Assembly (NCBI GenBank): GCA_937927445.1
Contig: CALAOB010000126.1
Location: 1 to 32,881, forward strand
DNA from: an uncultured Oribacterium sp.
Lineage (GTDB): Bacteria > Bacillota > Clostridia > Lachnospirales > Lachnospiraceae
Direction of reading: 5' to 3'
DNA: 32,881 bases
The notes beneath the pieces were generated by a model that was not told the DNA's origin, did no database searches, and saw only the letters and a program-made list of their open reading frames with translations. Shown here one piece after another: positions 30,942 through 32,881 of the stretch. A program made the translations under genes and the position numbers. Numbering within the stretch: position 1 is the stretch's first letter; the number at the start of each line of letters is the position of its first letter.

Positions 30942-31931
30942 TTAGTTGGAAGCAACCTTGCCATCTGCGTCGAGCTGACCCTCGTAGACATTGCCCTCAT
31001 CCGATGCAAGCTCCTGCGCGTCGGCTACGTACTGGTCCATGGAACCATCGGACAGTGCGTTGTTGATGACAGCGTTGACAGCCGGAAGGAGGTCGCTGCC
31101 CTTCTTGAGCGCGATGGCCGAACCCTCTGTATCATACGGAACATCCCATGCGATTTCAAGCTCCGGATAGTTCTTGATGTACTGCTCTGCGACCGCGGTC
31201 TCGATGAAGCCACCCTCGAGCTTGCCGGAAACGAGCTCAGAAACGATATCGGTTACCTTTGCGAGACCGATGATGTTTGCGTTCGGTGTGTTCTCCTTCG
31301 CGAGATCCATCTGGATGGAACCGTTCTGTGCGCCTACTGGAAGACCGTCAAATGCAGCATAGTCTGTGTACTTGTCATGATCTGCCTTGCGGATGACGAA
31401 GGACTGACCACCCTTGTAGTAAAGGTCGGAGAAGTCGAAGGTATCTGCACGCTCCGGGCTTGGGGAGAAACCAGCCATGCCGAGGTCGACGTTTCCGCTC
31501 TGAAGCTCCATCAGGATACCATCGAAATCCATCGGTACGAACTGAACCTCGAGGCCGAGATCCTCAGCGATTCTCTTCGCGAGTGCGACATCGAAACCGG
31601 AAAGCTCTGGTGTGCCGTCGGAATTGATGTGGTAGAACTCGTATGGTGCGAAGTCCGGAGAGGTCGCAACGGTCAGCTTGCCAGCCGTTACAGTCGTGAA
31701 ATCCTTCGGAACCTCCACGATCTCACCGCTTCCCTCTGCAGCACCCTCGGTCTCTGCCTCGGTAGCAGCAGCGGTGGTGTCCTCTGCAGCGGCTGTCGTC
31801 TCAGCGGCAGCGGTGGTTGCAGCCTCAGTAGCAGCGGCTGTGGTTGTTGCTGGTGTGCTGGATGATCCGCAGGCTGCCAGCGAAACAGCTGCAAGAACAG
31901 TTGTCATCAGAATAGCTAAGTTCTTCTTCAT
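30942..31931 (-). CDS. Polar amino-acid ABC importer, substrate-binding lipoprotein
   Basis: Extracellular binding protein of 329 residues, family 3 (SBP_bac_3). A lipoprotein signal with lipobox LAAC (Cys about 21) is followed by a Thr/Ala/Glu-rich linker (about 22-65) that spans the wall, then the bilobed domain: KLTVATSPDFAPYEF, GFDVALAKRIAEDLGL, DGILMELQSGNVDLGMAGF and ALKKGSDLLPAVNAVI. The ligand, probably a polar amino acid, is not fixed by the sequence. The frame opens at 31946, but ATG 31929-31931 has AGGAGG six bases before it and starts the signal peptide. First gene of the importer unit; strong promoter and an unusual repeat array lie upstream. Confidence 0.95.
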   Translation of the reverse strand: MKKNLAILMTTVLAAVSLAACGSSSTPATTTAAATEAATTAAAETTAAAEDTTAAATEAETEGAAEGSGEIVEVPKDFTTVTAGKLTVATSPDFAPYEFYHINSDGTPELSGFDVALAKRIAEDLGLEVQFVPMDFDGILMELQSGNVDLGMAGFSPSPERADTFDFSDLYYKGGQSFVIRKADHDKYTDYAAFDGLPVGAQNGSIQMDLAKENTPNANIIGLAKVTDIVSELVSGKLEGGFIETAVAEQYIKNYPELEIAWDVPYDTEGSAIALKKGSDLLPAVNAVINNALSDGSMDQYVADAQELASDEGNVYEGQLDADGKVASN

Positions 31932-31973
31932 AATAATCCTCCTCAAACCGAATCATATATTACGGTTATAAAT

Positions 31974-31987
31974 CAAAAGCGTTTTCA
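31974..31987 (-). promoter_or_regulatory. Near-cre site in the leader of the importer
   Basis: TGAAAACGCTTTTG on the minus strand matches the cre consensus except in the last two bases, and shares its first 11 bases with the perfect site at 20289-20302. It lies about 30 bases downstream of the -10 box. Confidence 0.4.
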
Positions 31988-32015
31988 TAACCCCTCGCTT
32001 CTTGACTATGAGGAG

Positions 32016-32043
32016 ATTATAATCCATTTTTCAGAGAATGCAA
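32016..32043 (-). promoter_or_regulatory. Predicted promoter of the amino-acid importer
   Basis: TTGCAT (32038-32043) and consensus TATAAT (32016-32021) with a 16-base spacer on the minus strand. Confidence 0.75.
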
Positions 32044-32050
32044 GTATTTT

Positions 32051-32136
32051 TATGCACGAAATTGTATTTAATCGCATTCTTATGCATGCTATTCACGAAT
32101 AAATGCATTTATACACGTATATTATGCATATTCACG
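32051..32136 (-). promoter_or_regulatory. Periodic array of CGTGnATA motifs upstream of the importer promoter
   Basis: On the minus strand CGTGAATA, CGTGTATA, CGTGAATA and CGTGCATA occur at 32129-32136, 32110-32117, 32090-32097 and 32051-32058, spaced 19, 20 and 39 bases. Each is followed by AT-rich, TGCAT-containing sequence. The array ends 7 bases before the -35 box. The spacing of about two helical turns suggests cooperative binding of a regulator; ArgR-like boxes are one possibility. Confidence 0.6.
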
Positions 32137-32719
32137 ATAGTTTCAGATCCTTCATGTACTGGTGCTTCCCGTCTTGAACCTCAAACACGCGGATCTCGCA
32201 GTTCCGTGGCTTCGGTCGCCAGCAGATCCCGTTCTTCCGGTCCATGAGGTATCCGCTGAGTGCCCGCATGATGCCGCCGTGACAGGCGATCAGCACCTGC
32301 TCATAGTCCTTCTGCTCCAGCTCCTCGAGAAACGAGCGGCTACGTGCGACGAGCGAAGCGATGCTCTCCACCCCATCCTTCTCCGGACACGGAAACAGCT
32401 CCGGCAGCGCCCAGTACAGCGTCATCGGCAGGCTCATCTTCATGTAGCCCCTCTTCTCGAAGCGCCCAAAGTCCGCCTCGATCAGGCGCTCATCGATGAT
32501 CACCTCGACCATCGGTACGTTGCCAATGATGGCACCCGTTTCGATCGCACGCCTGAGAGGACTCGCATAGACCGCATCGAAGTGCATATCCCCGAGCTCT
32601 GCCCGCGCCGCCCGCGCCTGCGCCCGCCCCGTCTCGTTCAGCGGCTCATCCGTCCGCCCCTGCATCAGATGCTGCTTATTCAGATTTGTCTGCCCATGGC
32701 GCGTTAACCAGATGGTCAT
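32132..32719 (-). CDS. Histidine phosphatase family protein (phosphoglycerate mutase-like)
   Basis: Branch-1 histidine phosphatase of 195 residues, of the CobC/GpmB/PhoE kind; substrate unknown. Catalytic His8 is in LTRHGQTN, Arg56 in ASPLRRAIETG, and the second His147 in IACHGGIMRAL; the acid is probably Glu in DERLIEADFG. The frame opens at 32746, but ATG 32717-32719 has GCGAGG about six bases before it and gives the standard N-terminus directly before RHG. A TATAAT lies just upstream (about 32744-32749) with no clear -35. Its stop codon overlaps the first repeat of the operator array for the importer. Confidence 0.9.
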   Translation of the reverse strand: MTIWLTRHGQTNLNKQHLMQGRTDEPLNETGRAQARAARAELGDMHFDAVYASPLRRAIETGAIIGNVPMVEVIIDERLIEADFGRFEKRGYMKMSLPMTLYWALPELFPCPEKDGVESIASLVARSRSFLEELEQKDYEQVLIACHGGIMRALSGYLMDRKNGICWRPKPRNCEIRVFEVQDGKHQYMKDLKLS

Positions 32720-32827
32720 AAAGAACCTCGCTTTCGTTTTCTTCATTATAATATTTCTATACTATAGCGTAGGTGGTGAAGATAATACAGCCAGATTTCT
32801 GAATTTTAGAAATGCATATTAAGTGCA

Positions 32828-32881
32828 ATCGAGTAGGAGGCGGTGACTAGCCGCCGTCCTCTCACACCACCGTGCGTACCG
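32828..32881 (-). mobile_element. 3' end of a group II intron (domain VI and part of domain V), cut by window edge
   Basis: On the minus strand the edge sequence runs ACGGTGGTGTGAGAGG, then a hairpin in which AGGA-(C)-GGCGG pairs with CCGCC-TCCT, then TACTCGAT. This matches the 3' end I know from bacterial group II introns: GGTGTGAGAGG, domain VI stem with an A left for branching, and CTACTCGAT at the 3' splice site. The intron 3' end would be near 32828 and the 3' exon is the DNA to its left. Domain V is only partly inside, and the maturase gene, if present, lies to the right of the window. Confidence 0.7.

Noticed and set aside
1..32881. CRISPR arrays, tRNA or rRNA genes, prophage genes
   Set aside because: None seen: no regularly spaced direct repeats with unique spacers, no cloverleaf-like sequence recognised, no phage structural or integrase genes.

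Overview
The window looks like chromosomal DNA from a Gram-positive member of the Clostridia, most likely Lachnospiraceae. Pointers are the rimP-nusA-ylxR-ylxQ-infB order, an IF-2 with a long Arg/Gly/Asp/Gln-rich N-terminus, strong GGAGG-type ribosome sites, an AfsR/SARP-like regulator with a degenerate GGDEF-like tail, MacAB-like export genes paired with an SLH protein rather than an outer-membrane channel, and candidate catabolite-type (cre-like) operators. Taxonomy is inference from gene content; no rRNA or tRNA gene was recognised.

Almost everything is on the minus strand; only a two-component system (14660-16819) and an FHA-ABC fusion gene (21727-24204) are on the plus strand. From the left: (1) 1-2939, the translation/antitermination operon rimP-nusA-ylxR-ylxQ-infB (infB cut by the window edge), with its own promoter and a leader hairpin; rimP appears to lack its C-terminal domain. 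(2) 2967-6885, a sodium:neurotransmitter-type symporter preceded by a long hairpin with a T-run, a SARP/BTAD regulator, and a His-rich putative metal permease. (3) 7065-8912, pyrG with a promoter, a roughly 215-base leader and an intrinsic attenuator. (4) 8927-16819, an export module: SLH protein, HlyD/MacA-like adaptor, ABC ATPase and MacB-like permease, diverging from an OmpR-type response regulator and histidine kinase that may control it. (5) 16825-21607, a unit bounded by terminators: MATE exporter, NudC and asparaginase, headed by a promoter with a perfect cre-type operator; next upstream is a LacI-family regulator whose stop codon lies in a hairpin that may be the right end of an IS200/IS605-type relic. 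(6) 21656-24204, the double-FHA ABCG-like transporter. (7) 24255-29187, M20 amidohydrolase, YgiQ-type radical SAM protein and a D,D-carboxypeptidase, ending at a bidirectional terminator. (8) 29188-32136, a polar amino-acid ABC importer (binding protein, permease, ATPase) with an internal terminator and, upstream of its promoter, a roughly 20-bp-periodic array of CGTGnATA motifs; then a histidine phosphatase. (9) The last 54 bases look like the 3' end of a group II intron whose body lies beyond the right edge.

The most interesting unexplained items are the periodic operator array at 32051-32136, the structured element before the symporter (4358-4437), the IS200/IS605-like relic at about 20385-20530, the SLH/adaptor/ABC module facing a two-component system, the pyrG leader attenuator, and the RimP truncation. 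No phage, CRISPR array or defence system was seen.
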